From Rhizobium sp. Root482 (GTDB lineage: Bacteria; Pseudomonadota; Alphaproteobacteria; Rhizobiales; Rhizobiaceae), in the NCBI RefSeq assembly GCF_001426565.1, contig NZ_LMFA01000022.1, positions 231,254 to 295,253 on the forward strand: a stretch of 64,000 nucleotides of DNA, in the 5' to 3' direction. The translations under genes and the position numbers were made by a program. Every line of letters starts with the position of its first letter. The first letter of the stretch is position 1. Below the pieces are notes generated by a model. That model was not told the DNA's origin and searched no databases. It was given only the letters and a program-made list of their open reading frames with translations. Positions 1-9,293 of the stretch are shown one piece after another.

Positions 1-47
1 GCCACCCCCGCAGAGAGACCGGAATTGTTCATCGACCAACACTGAAC

Positions 48-103
48 GGGGCGCTGGAAGGCGTCATATAAATTAACTTAGTCACGGCACTTTCCAGCGC
101 CCC
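48..103. repeat. 12-bp inverted repeat with AT-rich loop
   Basis: GGGGCGCTGGAA at 48-59 is perfectly matched by its reverse complement at 92-103, separated by 32 nt that include an AT-rich stretch. There is no T-run after either arm, so it is not a standard intrinsic terminator. It may be the 3' stem-loop of a gene left of the window or a remnant of a small palindromic element. The rest of 1-186 shows no gene I can support. Confidence 0.5.
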
Positions 104-186
104 GGCCAAGTGAATGAAAGCAAACCCACGACGGATGTTTTCCGGGCGTGGCTGAAGGCGGTTGGGAGCCGGCATTCTCCGAATTT

Positions 187-383
187 CCCTTCTCCCCGGC
201 GGGGAGAAGGTGGTCCGCAGGGCCGGATGAGGGGGGGCGAAGCCACATCATGCCAAGCGGCCAGACGGACAAGAGGCTCTGAAAACATGGCAAGGAAAAC
301 AATGACCCACCGATGCCGTACCACCCCCTCATCCGCCCTTCGGGCACCTTCTCCCCAGCGGGGAGAAGGGAGATGCGGCGAAC
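187..383. repeat. RIME-like palindrome pair, copy 1
   Basis: Two copies of a rhizobial intergenic palindrome lie in opposite orientation: one at 187-237 (core CTTCTCCCCGGCGGGGAGAA followed by a GC hairpin and GATGAGGGGG) and the inverted form at 324-370. The whole unit, including the roughly 85 bases between the two elements, recurs at 475-674 with about 80-85% identity by eye. The element type matches the short mosaic palindromic repeats (RIME family) known from Rhizobium and Sinorhizobium genomes. Such elements do not code for protein; the long reading frames running through them come from the palindromic GC-rich sequence. Confidence 0.75.
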
Positions 384-474
384 CCGAGCGCCCCAAGCCC
401 CTCACCCCGGGCCTCTCTCCACAAGCAGAACAGGCCATAACGGAGATCTATGACGCCGCAAGCATGCCGTTCTT

Positions 475-674
475 CCCTTCTCCCCAGCGGGGAGAAGGTG
501 GCCCGCAGGGCCGGATGAGGGGGCCGAAGCCACATCACACCGCGCGGCCAGACAGACAGGAAGCTTTGAAAGCATGGCAGCGAAAGCAATGTTCCACCGA
601 TGCCGCACCACCACCCCCTCATCCGCCCTTCGGGCACCTTCTCCCCGCTGGGGAGAAGGGGGATGCGGCGAATT
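475..674. repeat. RIME-like palindrome pair, copy 2
   Basis: Second copy of the pair described at 187-383: direct element at 475-523, inverted element at 614-660, with the same intervening spacer in diverged form. The offset between equivalent positions is 288-290 bp, so the four elements (+,-,+,-) arose by tandem duplication of a two-element unit rather than by four insertions. It ends about 20 bp before the guanine deaminase stop codon and may act as its 3' stem-loop. Confidence 0.75.
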
Positions 675-694
675 CACGGAGACGGCAGTCTTCC

Positions 695-2026
695 TCACGC
701 CAGCTCCAGCGCCCGCCCGGCCGTCGCCTTGCGGGCTTTCATTGCCTTGCCGGCCACATAGACCTCTGCCACGCAGCGATCGTCGCCCATGGTCTGCAGG
801 ATGAACAGTTCGTCGACGAGCGAGCGCGCGGTGCGCATCCGGAGTTCCATCGCCGATTTGCCGCTACTGTCGAGCACGACGATATCGGCATCGGCGCCGA
901 CATGCAGCGAGCCGATGTGGTCCTGAAGCCCGAGCGCCCGGGCATTGCCGAGCGTCATCCGGTAGAAGGAATTGAGCGGCGACAATCGCTGGCCCTGCAG
1001 GTGCAGCACCTTGTAGGCCTCGTCCATGGTCTCGAGCATCGAGAAGCTGGTGCCGGCCCCGACATCGGTGGCCACCGACCAGCGGGCGCCGAGCTTGTCG
1101 AAGCGGTCGCGGTCGAACAGGCCGGAACCGAGGAACAGATTGGAGGTGGGGCAGAACACGCCGACGGCACCGGTCTCTGCCAGCGCCGAAATCTCCCGGT
1201 CGCTCAGATGGATGCAATGGCCAAGCAGCGTGCGGTCGGTCAAGAGGTCGTAACGGGCATAGATGTCGGTATAATCCAGCGCATCCGGATAAAGCGAAGT
1301 GGCAAAGGCGATCTCGTCGCGGTTTTCGGACAGATGCGTCTGCACATGGCAGTCCGGATGCTCGGCAACCAGCGTGCTCGCCATTTCCATCTGCTCCGGT
1401 GTCGAGGTGATGGCAAAGCGCGGGCTGATCGCATAGTGGGCCCTGCCCCGCCCATGCCACTTGCCGATCAGCTTTTTCGTCTCGTCATAGCCCGTCTGCG
1501 GCGTGTCGCGGAGTGCTTCCGGCGCATTGCGGTCCATCATCACCTTGCCGCCGATCATCAGCATGCCCCGCTGTTCGGCCGCCGAGAAATAAGCATCGAC
1601 GCTCTGCGGATGCACCGAACAATAGGCCGCCGCGGTCGTCGTGCCGTTCGCCAACAGCTCGTCCATGAACCGGCCGGCAATGAAGGCGGCATGTTCCGGC
1701 TCCGAAAATTTCTGTTCCTCGACGAAAATATAGGTGTTCAGCCATTCCATCAGCTGTGCGCCATAAGACGCGATCGCCTGCGTCTGGGGAAAATGCAGAT
1801 GCGTGTCGATCAGCCCGGGAAGCACGAGATGCGGCCGGTGGTCGGCCACCGCCACATCGGGCGAGGCTTGGCGGCGGATATCGGCATAATCGCCGACGCC
1901 AGCGATCCTGCCGTCGCGCACCAGCACCGCGCCGTCCTCCACGGCCCGGTAGGATGCACTATCATCGAGGCTTTGGGGCTCGTCGATAAAGGTGAGCACA
2001 CGCCCACGGATCAGGAGTTCGGTCAT
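695..2026 (-). CDS. guaD: Guanine deaminase
   Basis: Converts guanine to xanthine and ammonia in the cytosol, feeding the xanthine dehydrogenase encoded in the same cluster. The 443-residue protein is a full-length metal-dependent amidohydrolase: the DTHLHFPQ motif gives metal ligands H76 and H78, followed by H231 in HLSENRDE, H270 and H273 in GHCIHL and D321 in ATDVGAG. These are the landmarks of bacterial GuaD. The start codon overlaps the puuD stop by four bases, so it is translationally coupled and forms the distal gene of a puuD-guaD transcript. No sign of truncation. Confidence in family and function is high because both motif set and purine context agree. Confidence 0.95.
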   Translation of the reverse strand: MTELLIRGRVLTFIDEPQSLDDSASYRAVEDGAVLVRDGRIAGVGDYADIRRQASPDVAVADHRPHLVLPGLIDTHLHFPQTQAIASYGAQLMEWLNTYIFVEEQKFSEPEHAAFIAGRFMDELLANGTTTAAAYCSVHPQSVDAYFSAAEQRGMLMIGGKVMMDRNAPEALRDTPQTGYDETKKLIGKWHGRGRAHYAISPRFAITSTPEQMEMASTLVAEHPDCHVQTHLSENRDEIAFATSLYPDALDYTDIYARYDLLTDRTLLGHCIHLSDREISALAETGAVGVFCPTSNLFLGSGLFDRDRFDKLGARWSVATDVGAGTSFSMLETMDEAYKVLHLQGQRLSPLNSFYRMTLGNARALGLQDHIGSLHVGADADIVVLDSSGKSAMELRMRTARSLVDELFILQTMGDDRCVAEVYVAGKAMKARKATAGRALELA

Positions 2027-3258
2027 TGGCTTGTTCCTCCATTCACGACCGCCTCGTACCAGCCGACGAGCAATTGCCGCTCGTCGTCGGATATGGCGGT
2101 GACATTGGCCGGCGGCATGGCGTGCGAGCGCCCCGCCTGCAGGTAGATTTCACGGGCATGGGCGGCGATTTCGGCGTCGCTTTCGAGCGTCACGCCCTTC
2201 GGCGGAATGACGATGCCCTCCCAGCCTGGTTCCCTGGCATGGCACATGGAACAGCGCCCGAGGATCGTGTCTCGCACCTTCGGAAAGGCGTCCGCCGCGA
2301 TGAACGTCTGCTGCGTGGCCGAGACCTTGTCCGTCTCGCCGGACAAAACCTTCGGCACGGTCGAGAGCCACATGATGGCGACGAACAGCAGCGCGGTCGC
2401 AAGCCAGGTCCAGGTCGGATTGCCGGCATTGGCATGGCGCGTGTTGAAATAATGCCGGATCGTCACACCCATCAGGAAGACCAGCGAGGCGATGATCCAG
2501 TTGAACTGGGTGCCGAAGGCCAGCGGATAATGATTCGACAGCATCAGGAACAGCACCGGCAGCGTCAGGTAGTTGTTGTGCGTCGAGCGCTGCTTGGCGA
2601 TCCGGCCATATTTGGCGTCGGGCGTTCTGCCGGCGATCAGGTCGGCAACCACGATCTTCTGGTTGGGGATGATGATGAAGAAGACGTTTGCCGACATGAT
2701 CGTCGCGGTAAATGCGCCCAGATGCAGGAAGGCGGCACGGCCGGTGAACAACTGGGTATAGCCCCAGGCCATGGCGACCAGGATGAAATAGAGCAGCACC
2801 ATCAGCCTGGTATTGTCATTGCCGAACGGCGATTTGCAGATCAGGTCATAGAGGATCCCGCCGAACGCAATCGAGGCGAGCGAGATCGCGATGGCGACAG
2901 GCTTCGACACGTCGAGCACGTTCGGATCGATCAGGTAGAGATCGGCGCCGGCATAATAGACGAGTGCCAGCATGCCGAAGCCCGAAAGCCAGGTGACATA
3001 GCTTTCCCATTTGAACCAGATCAGGTGCTCAGGCATGTTGGCCGGCGCCACCAGATATTTCTGGATATGGTAGAAGCCGCCGCCATGCACCTGCCATTCC
3101 TCGCCATACGCGCCGGCCGGCAGGTCCGGGCGCTTGCGCAGGCCCAGATCAAGTGCCACGAAATAGAAGGACGAGCCGATCCAGGCGATGCCGGTAATGA
3201 CGTGGAGCCAGCGGACGGCGAAGGTCAGCCAGTCCCAGGCAATGGCATATTCATACAT
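2023..3258 (-). CDS. puuD: Membrane-bound urate hydroxylase with cytochrome c domain
   Basis: Oxidises urate to 5-hydroxyisourate at the inner membrane. The 411-residue protein has about eight hydrophobic segments in its first 310 residues (WLHVITGIAWIGSSFYF near the N terminus is typical of the DUF989/PuuD family) and a C-terminal c-type cytochrome domain with a CSMCH haem-binding motif at residues 336-340. PuuD-type enzymes pass electrons to the respiratory chain rather than making hydrogen peroxide, unlike soluble uricase. It is first in the puuD-guaD operon and divergent from a LysR gene. A TTGGAAC spacer follows a weak GGAGG-like site upstream of the ATG (3259-3266 read on the minus strand). 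Confidence 0.93.
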   Translation of the reverse strand: MYEYAIAWDWLTFAVRWLHVITGIAWIGSSFYFVALDLGLRKRPDLPAGAYGEEWQVHGGGFYHIQKYLVAPANMPEHLIWFKWESYVTWLSGFGMLALVYYAGADLYLIDPNVLDVSKPVAIAISLASIAFGGILYDLICKSPFGNDNTRLMVLLYFILVAMAWGYTQLFTGRAAFLHLGAFTATIMSANVFFIIIPNQKIVVADLIAGRTPDAKYGRIAKQRSTHNNYLTLPVLFLMLSNHYPLAFGTQFNWIIASLVFLMGVTIRHYFNTRHANAGNPTWTWLATALLFVAIMWLSTVPKVLSGETDKVSATQQTFIAADAFPKVRDTILGRCSMCHAREPGWEGIVIPPKGVTLESDAEIAAHAREIYLQAGRSHAMPPANVTAISDDERQLLVGWYEAVVNGGTSQ

Positions 3259-3610
3259 TGGAACCTCCCTGTACGGCAGTTCTATTGCCTATGGATTTAC
3301 CGCGCGTTCCCCTCTTCTCCCCGGCGGGGAGAAGGTGGCGCAAAGCGCCGGATGATGGGGAAGGCCGGCATAGAAATCGCCGAAAGGCCCCCTCATCGCC
3401 TCGCCTGCGCTCGGCACGTCTCCCCGACGGGGAGAAGAGGGAGCCTGACGCAATCGCCGTCGCTCCATATCCAACAGCCCCTGCCTGTTCAGGAGCGTTG
3501 TGCCATCGCGCGATCTTCGCCGGAATGCCGGTTAATCCCCAACACTTTCAAAAAAATCTATAAGATCGCCCCGGCTGCGGCGGGTTGCTGCCTGTGATAG
3601 AAAGGCTCTC
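3259..3610. promoter_or_regulatory. puuD-lysR divergent intergenic region
   Basis: This 352-bp gap separates puuD (minus) from the LysR gene (plus) and must hold both promoters. It contains a RIME-like element pair (3309-3441). Nearer the LysR gene, at 3543-3558, is ACTTTCAAAAAAATCT, a weak match to the motif shared by the uraH-puuE and purine permease promoters. A LysR start preceded by AGAAAGG is at 3611. I see no additional gene. Confidence 0.4.
3309..3441. repeat. RIME-like palindrome pair, third locus
   Basis: A direct element at 3309-3360 (CTTCTCCCCGGCGGGGAGAA core, then GGCGCAAAGCGCC hairpin) and an inverted, more diverged element at 3388-3441 face each other across about 27 bp. Same family and same plus/minus arrangement as at 187-383 and 475-674, but with a much shorter spacer. 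Confidence 0.7.
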
Positions 3611-4525
3611 ATGTCCTATCTCGATAATATCCGCGTCTTCGTCCGGGTCGTCGAACTCGGTACCCTCTCGTCGGCCGGCCGCGACCAGCGGGTGACGCCG
3701 GCCGTGGCCAGCAACCGCATCAAGGAGTTGGAGCGCCATCTCGGCGTGCGGCTGTTCAACCGCACCACGCGCAAGCTCTCGCCGACCGAACATGGCCGGG
3801 TGTTCTATCAGGGCGCGGTGAAGATTATCGAGGCGGTGAACGAGGCCGAAGGCGCCATCGCCGATCTCTCCCACAATCCGAAGGGGTCGCTCCGCATCAC
3901 CGCGCCGCTCGGCCTCGGCCGCCGGCTGATCGCCTCGGGCATTCCGGAATTCCACGACAGATATCCCGATATCGAGGTGCGCCTGCGCCTCTCCGACCAC
4001 AATATCGATATATTGAGCGAGGGGGTGGATATCGCCTTCAAGCTCGGCGTGCTGGAGGATTCCAACCTGCGCATGCGCGGTATCCTCAATTGCCAGCGCG
4101 TCGTCTGCGCCGCTCCCGCCTATCTCGAAAAGCGCGGCGTGCCGCAGACGCCGGAGGCGCTGATCGAGAACCGGCACGACTGCCTGCTTTTGCGCTATCC
4201 CGGCTCCAAGGAATATTACTGGACGCTGCAGACCCCGGACGGCATGCGCAAATTCGAAATCGGCGGGCCCTATGATTCCGACGATGGCGACGTCCTCACG
4301 CAATGGGCGCTGGAAGGCCGCGGCATCATCAACAAGCCGCTGTTCGAGGTGAAGGCCCATCTGAACGACGGCACCCTCATCGAAATCCTCAAGGACACCC
4401 CGCCGGCCAGCGTGCAACTGGCGGCGATCTACCCGCACAAGCGCTTCCAGGACCCGAAGGTGCGGCTGATGATCGACTTCATGGCCGAGCGCTGCCAGCG
4501 GATGATCGGTAGGATGCTGGAGTGA
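3611..4525 (+). CDS. LysR-family transcriptional regulator, probable purine-catabolism regulator
   Basis: The 304-residue protein begins with a LysR winged helix-turn-helix (residues about 3-62, including VTPAVASNRIKELERHLGV) followed by a periplasmic-binding-protein-like effector domain (about 90-290). It lies divergent from puuD-guaD and upstream of the convergent xdhC, which is the usual position for a local activator of the flanking operon. The effector is unknown; a purine catabolite such as xanthine or urate is the natural guess. Start chosen at the ATG preceded by AAGG; the length is typical for the family. Confidence 0.88.
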   Translation: MSYLDNIRVFVRVVELGTLSSAGRDQRVTPAVASNRIKELERHLGVRLFNRTTRKLSPTEHGRVFYQGAVKIIEAVNEAEGAIADLSHNPKGSLRITAPLGLGRRLIASGIPEFHDRYPDIEVRLRLSDHNIDILSEGVDIAFKLGVLEDSNLRMRGILNCQRVVCAAPAYLEKRGVPQTPEALIENRHDCLLLRYPGSKEYYWTLQTPDGMRKFEIGGPYDSDDGDVLTQWALEGRGIINKPLFEVKAHLNDGTLIEILKDTPPASVQLAAIYPHKRFQDPKVRLMIDFMAERCQRMIGRMLE

Positions 4526-4601
4526 AAGCCTTCGAAGAGCGCGATTTCACACCGGAACGCCTGTCTTTCGAAGGACGCGACATCGAGTTCTGAAGGAGGA
4601 G

Positions 4602-5456
4602 CTAGATTTTTGGCTGCGCTTCTTTGCGAATGGCTGGCTTGGATGATGCCCAACTCAACGCCGCCGTGGTGATTTCCGCTGCTGCCAAGGCGGCGATCAC
4701 GGCCGGGCGCTTGTCCTTCACCGCCGTGCCGCCGATCGGGCAGACGAGGCGGTCGAACAGGTCGGGGCTTCCGATTTCGCGCGACAGCCAGTTCTTGAAA
4801 GTGGCGCGCTTGGTCCTGGAGCCGATCATGCCGACATAAGCAGCATCCTCGCGGCGCAGCGCCTCTGTTGCGATCAGGAAATCAAGCGCGTGGTCATGGG
4901 TCAGGATGACAAAGGCGCTGCCGGCCGGTGCGTCGCGTACAAGCGCTTCCGGCATCGCCGTCAGGCAGGTCTCGATGCCCTGCGCGGTTGACGCCGACAA
5001 TTCTTCCTCGCGGGTATCGACAAGAACGGTGCGCACCGGCACCAGCGACAGCGCCATGGCCAGCGCATCGCCGACATGGCCTGCGCCGAAAATATAGACA
5101 TGCGGACGCTCTGCCATTTCGCGGTCGCTCCGTGCAATGAGAAAAGCGGCGATCTCCGGGGTGACCGCCGTGAAGGCCAGGGCGACCCGGCCGCCGCAGC
5201 ACTGGCCGATCTCCGGGCCGAGCGGCACATCCATCGCCTGCGCCGGCTCGCTCTGCCGCAAGGCGCGGCGGGCATGGTCGATCGCCATATATTCGAGCTG
5301 GCCGCCACCGATCGTCCCGAACAGCCGCTCGGCCGACACCAGCATGAAGGCATCGGTATCGCGCGGCGTCGAACCGGCGACGCCGGATATCCCGACAAGC
5401 AGGCAGCCGGGTTCGCGTCGCAGGAATTCCCTGATGTCCTCGCGTCCCGCTGCCAT
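4602..5456 (-). CDS. xdhC: Xanthine dehydrogenase accessory protein XdhC
   Basis: Molybdenum-cofactor chaperone that binds and helps sulfurate Moco for insertion into XdhB; cytosolic. The 284-residue protein shows the XdhC N-terminal region (REPGCLLVGISGVAGSTPRD, GTIGGGQLEYMAI, GQCCGGRVAL) and the C-terminal Rossmann-like domain (YIFGAGHVGDALA; YVGMIGSRTKRA). It is the last gene of a uraH-xdhA-xdhB-xdhC transcript, starting three bases after the xdhB stop. Length is normal. The preceding plus-strand LysR gene converges on it with only 76 bp between, without an obvious hairpin terminator. Confidence 0.94.
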   Translation of the reverse strand: MAAGREDIREFLRREPGCLLVGISGVAGSTPRDTDAFMLVSAERLFGTIGGGQLEYMAIDHARRALRQSEPAQAMDVPLGPEIGQCCGGRVALAFTAVTPEIAAFLIARSDREMAERPHVYIFGAGHVGDALAMALSLVPVRTVLVDTREEELSASTAQGIETCLTAMPEALVRDAPAGSAFVILTHDHALDFLIATEALRREDAAYVGMIGSRTKRATFKNWLSREIGSPDLFDRLVCPIGGTAVKDKRPAVIAALAAAEITTAALSWASSKPAIRKEAQPKI

Positions 5457-5459
5457 GGT

Positions 5460-7796
5460 TCACCCGTTCTTTGCCGCCCGCCGCAGCCGCTCGACCGCCA
5501 TCAGCACCCGTTCCGGCGTCGCCGGTGCATCGAGGCGCGGCGGGATACGATACTCCGCAACGCTTGCCGCCGCCATGGAGATTGCCTCCAGCACCGAGAT
5601 CGGCAGCATGAAGGGCGGCTCGCCGACGGCCTTGGAGCGACGGATCGTCTCCTCGCGGTTGAGCGACCATTCGGCCAGCTTGACGTTGAAGATGCGGGGC
5701 CGGTCGGAGGCAAGCGGGATCTTGTAGGTCGACGGCGCATGGGTGCGCAGCCGCCCCTTGGCGTCCCACCAGAGTTCTTCCGTTGTCAGCCAGCCCATGC
5801 CCTGGACGAAGGCGCCCTCGACCTGGCCGATATCGAGCGCCGGGTTCAACGAGCGGCCGACATCGTGGAGAATATCGGCGCGATCGACCTGGTATTCGCC
5901 GGTCAGCGTATCGACGCTGACCTCGGAGCAGGAGGCGCCATAGGCATAGTAGAAGAACGGCCGGCCCCGGCCTTCCGAGCGGTTCCAGTGGATTTTCGGC
6001 GTCTTGTAGAAGCCCGCCGCCGAAAGCTGGATGCGGGCGCCATAGGCCAGCCTGATGAAATCGGCAAAGGGGATGCGCTCAGGCCCGATGCGCACCATGT
6101 TCGGCTCGAAAGCCACATCCGTCTCACTGACGCCATGGCGCTCGGCGGCAAATGCGACCAGGCGCGCCTTGATCTGCTGTGCGGCATTCGCCGCCGCCAT
6201 GCCGTTGAGGTCCGAGCCGGAGGAGGCCGCGGTCGCCGATGTGTTCGGCACCTTGCCGGTCGTCGTCGCCGTCACCTTGATCCGGTCGAGATCAACCTGG
6301 AATTCGTCGGCCACCACCTGGGCGACCTTGGTATAGAGCCCCTGCCCCATCTCGGTACCGCCGTGATTGAGGTGGATCGAACCATCGGCATAGACATGCA
6401 CCAGCGCGCCGGCTTGATTGAACTCGGTCTTGGTGAAGGAAATGCCGAATTTCACCGGCGTCAGGGCGATGCCGCGCTTGATGACCTGGCTCTTGCGGTT
6501 GAAGGCGAGAACCTCCGCACGCCGCGCCGCGTAATCGCAGGAGGCTTCCAGCTCCTCGATGATCCGGCCGATGATATTGTCCTCGACGGGCTGGTGATAG
6601 GGCGTCAGGTTGCGCCCTTCGCCGCCGTAGAAATTCAGCTTGCGGATATCGAGCGGGTCCTTACCGAGCGCATAGGCGACCTCCTCGATCATGCGTTCGG
6701 CGCCGACCATGCCCTGCGGCCCGCCGAAGCCGCGAAAGGCGGTATTGGAGACGGTATTGGTCTTCAGCGGCTGAGACCGCAACCGGACATGCGGGTAGAA
6801 ATAGCAATTATCCGCATGAAACAGCGCGCGGTCGGTAACCGGGCCGGACAGGTCGGCCGAGAAGCCGCAGCGCGCCGAATAGACCGCATCCACCGCCTCG
6901 ATCCGGCCGTCGTCGTCGAAGCCGACCTTGTAGCCGACATGGAAATCATGCCGCTTGCCGGTCGCCACCATGTCGTCGTCGCGGTCGGGGCGGATTTTCA
7001 CGGCGCGGCGGTATTTCTTCGCGGCAAGGGCCGCGACGGCGGCGAACAGGTTCGCCTGCGTCTCCTTGCCGCCAAAGGCGCCGCCCATGCGCCGCACATT
7101 GATCGTTACCGCATTAGAGGGAAGGCCGAGTACCTGGCCGACCATATGCTGGGTCTCGCTCGGATGCTGAGTCGAGGAATAGAGGGTGATCTCGTCGTCC
7201 TCGCCGGGAATGGCAAAGGAGATCTGACCTTCCAGATAGAAATGATCCTGGCCGCCGATGCGCATCTCGCCTTCAACGACGTTCTTGGCCTTGGCAAACC
7301 CGGCGGCGATCTCGCCGCGTTCGAGTTTCAGGGGATCGACGACCAGCGGGTAATCGGCAGCCGCTGCTTCCAGGACGTCGGTCACATGCGGCAGGTCGCG
7401 ATAGTCGATCTTCACGCTTGCCGCCGCCCGCCGGGCCAGTTCGCGGCTCTCGGCGATGACGGCGAAGATCGGCTGGCCGTGGAATTCGACCTTGGCCGTC
7501 GCAAAGACCGGATCGTCACGCAGATGGGCCGGGCTGACATCGTTTTCGCCGGGAATATCGGCGGCCGTCAGGACGCCGACGACGCCGGGCGCCGACAGAA
7601 CCGCGTCGAAATCCACCGAGATTATGTCGGCATGGGCGCGGCCGGAAAGGCCGAGATAGGCATGCAGCGTACCGGCCGGTTCCGGCATGTCGTCGATATA
7701 TTCGGCGGTTCCGGTCACATGCTTGTGGCCGGATTCGTGGCGTTCATTCTCATGGACTCCGCCGCGGATGCGCTCGATGGGCTGCATGACATTCAT
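5460..7796 (-). CDS. xdhB: Xanthine dehydrogenase molybdopterin-binding subunit
   Basis: Large catalytic subunit that hydroxylates hypoxanthine and xanthine to urate using Moco. The 778-residue length matches bacterial XdhB. Visible landmarks are the GGAFGGKE loop at 238-245 (Moco contact), the FRGFGGPQGM segment, the ACSEV/DVGRSLNPALDIGQVEGAFVQG region, and the catalytic glutamate E726 in KAVGEPPF. The ATG at 7796 is preceded by AGGAGATGAAATC, supporting this start over the Met at codon 4. It sits between xdhA (12-bp gap) and xdhC (3-bp gap) in one operon. Confidence 0.96.
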   Translation of the reverse strand: MNVMQPIERIRGGVHENERHESGHKHVTGTAEYIDDMPEPAGTLHAYLGLSGRAHADIISVDFDAVLSAPGVVGVLTAADIPGENDVSPAHLRDDPVFATAKVEFHGQPIFAVIAESRELARRAAASVKIDYRDLPHVTDVLEAAAADYPLVVDPLKLERGEIAAGFAKAKNVVEGEMRIGGQDHFYLEGQISFAIPGEDDEITLYSSTQHPSETQHMVGQVLGLPSNAVTINVRRMGGAFGGKETQANLFAAVAALAAKKYRRAVKIRPDRDDDMVATGKRHDFHVGYKVGFDDDGRIEAVDAVYSARCGFSADLSGPVTDRALFHADNCYFYPHVRLRSQPLKTNTVSNTAFRGFGGPQGMVGAERMIEEVAYALGKDPLDIRKLNFYGGEGRNLTPYHQPVEDNIIGRIIEELEASCDYAARRAEVLAFNRKSQVIKRGIALTPVKFGISFTKTEFNQAGALVHVYADGSIHLNHGGTEMGQGLYTKVAQVVADEFQVDLDRIKVTATTTGKVPNTSATAASSGSDLNGMAAANAAQQIKARLVAFAAERHGVSETDVAFEPNMVRIGPERIPFADFIRLAYGARIQLSAAGFYKTPKIHWNRSEGRGRPFFYYAYGASCSEVSVDTLTGEYQVDRADILHDVGRSLNPALDIGQVEGAFVQGMGWLTTEELWWDAKGRLRTHAPSTYKIPLASDRPRIFNVKLAEWSLNREETIRRSKAVGEPPFMLPISVLEAISMAAASVAEYRIPPRLDAPATPERVLMAVERLRRAAKNG

Positions 7797-7808
7797 GATT
7801 TCATCTCC

Positions 7809-9290
7809 TCACACGGCCAGCCTGGCCTGGCGGTCAAGCCGCACCTGCTCGCCGCCCTGCGTCTCCAGATAGAAGCGGCGCAGCAGGTTTTTAGCCACCA
7901 GCAGGCGGTAGTCGGCCGATGCGCGCCAGTCGGTGAGCGGCACATAGTCCGCGCCGAGCGCCTCCATGGCGGTCTCCACCGCCGCTTCGGTCCAGGCCGA
8001 GCCGGTCAGCGCCACCTCCGCGTTCGTCGCCCGCTTCGGGGTTCCGGCCATGCCGCCAAAGGCGATGACGGCACTCTTCACTTTGCCCGTTGCATCGAGA
8101 GCGACCCGGAACGCGCCGCAGACGGCGGAAATATCCTCGTCCAGCCGCTTGGTGATCTTGTAGACGGCGAAGTGCTCGTCCTTGCCAAGCAAGGGGATGC
8201 GGATGGTCTCGACGAATTCGCCCGGCTCGCGGTCCTGCTTGCCATATTCGATGAAATAGCTTTCGAGCGGCAGGGTCCGCCGGACGCGACCCTTTCTCAG
8301 GGTCACCGAGGCAGCGAGCGCGATCAGCGCCGGGGGCGTATCGCCGATCGGCGAGCCATTGGCGATATTCCCGCCGATCGTGCCCATATTGCGCACCTGC
8401 GCGCCGCCGATCCGGTCCCAAAGCTCGGTGAGCTGCGGAAAATGCCGGGTGATGAGCGGATAGGCATCCGTATAGCTGACGCCGGCTCCGAGCGTGATGC
8501 CGTCCTTGTCGACGGTGATGCGGCGCAATTCGTCGAGATGGCTGAGATGCACGACTGGCGAGATGTCGCGCATGAATTTCGTCACCCACAGGCCGACATC
8601 GGTGGAACCGGCGACGAGGCGGGCCTTGGGCTCGGCTTCGAAGATTTCGGCAAGATCGTCCACCGAACCCGGCAGGATGATGCGCTCGGTGCCGTCGCCG
8701 ATGACGACGCGGCGGCCGTCCTTCATTGCTTCCAGCTGGCGGCTCACCGCATCGCGCTCGGCGACCAGCGGATCCCGGCCGAGATCGCCGATGACCGAAA
8801 TCGCTTGCGCCGCGCGGATGATCGCCGCATAGCCGGTGCAGCGACAGAGATTGCCCTGAAGCGCCTTTTCGATCTCCGCCACCGTGGGTTTCGGGTTTTC
8901 CATCCACAGCCCGTAGAGCGACATGACGAAGCCCGGCGTGCAGAATCCGCATTGCGAGGCGTGCGTATCGACCATGGCCTGCTGCACCGGATGCAGCGGA
9001 CCATTCGGTGTGGCCAGCGATTCCACCGTCACCACATGGCAGCCGTCGAGCGAGCCGACGAAGCGGATGCAGGCATTGACGCTCTCATAGGCCAGTCGGC
9101 CATTTATCAGCCGTCCGACCAGCACCGTGCAGGCGCCACAGTCGCCTTCCGCGCAGCCTTCCTTGGTGCCGCGCAGATTGCGCTCCAGCCGCAGGAAATC
9201 GAGCAGCGTCTGCACGGGCGAGACGGCCGACAGTTCCACCGGCCGGTGGTTGAGCAGGAAACGGATGGTCGTGCGGATTTCGGCGGTCAT
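7809..9290 (-). CDS. xdhA: Xanthine dehydrogenase small subunit (2Fe-2S and FAD)
   Basis: Electron-transfer subunit of xanthine dehydrogenase. The 493-residue chain starts with a plant-type ferredoxin domain carrying C46, C51, C54 and C74, then the second cluster domain with C114, C117, C149 and C151 (CGFCTPG and LCRC). A CO-dehydrogenase flavoprotein FAD domain follows (about 190-490, with VAGSTDVGLWV and GGNIANGSPIGDTPP). All eight cluster cysteines are present. It starts three bases after uraH and uses GGGAGCTGAGCC as ribosome site inside the uraH stop region, so the two are coupled. Confidence 0.96.
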   Translation of the reverse strand: MTAEIRTTIRFLLNHRPVELSAVSPVQTLLDFLRLERNLRGTKEGCAEGDCGACTVLVGRLINGRLAYESVNACIRFVGSLDGCHVVTVESLATPNGPLHPVQQAMVDTHASQCGFCTPGFVMSLYGLWMENPKPTVAEIEKALQGNLCRCTGYAAIIRAAQAISVIGDLGRDPLVAERDAVSRQLEAMKDGRRVVIGDGTERIILPGSVDDLAEIFEAEPKARLVAGSTDVGLWVTKFMRDISPVVHLSHLDELRRITVDKDGITLGAGVSYTDAYPLITRHFPQLTELWDRIGGAQVRNMGTIGGNIANGSPIGDTPPALIALAASVTLRKGRVRRTLPLESYFIEYGKQDREPGEFVETIRIPLLGKDEHFAVYKITKRLDEDISAVCGAFRVALDATGKVKSAVIAFGGMAGTPKRATNAEVALTGSAWTEAAVETAMEALGADYVPLTDWRASADYRLLVAKNLLRRFYLETQGGEQVRLDRQARLAV

Positions 9291-9293
9291 GGC

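Noticed and set aside
187-674. CRISPR array
   Set aside because: The repeats alternate in orientation, are few, and the spacers are themselves duplicated; no cas gene is nearby.
110-2146. Long plus-strand reading frame across the RIME repeats and opposite guanine deaminase
   Set aside because: Its amino-terminal part is a translated palindromic repeat and the rest is antisense to guaD; composition is Arg/His-rich shadow coding with no family resemblance.
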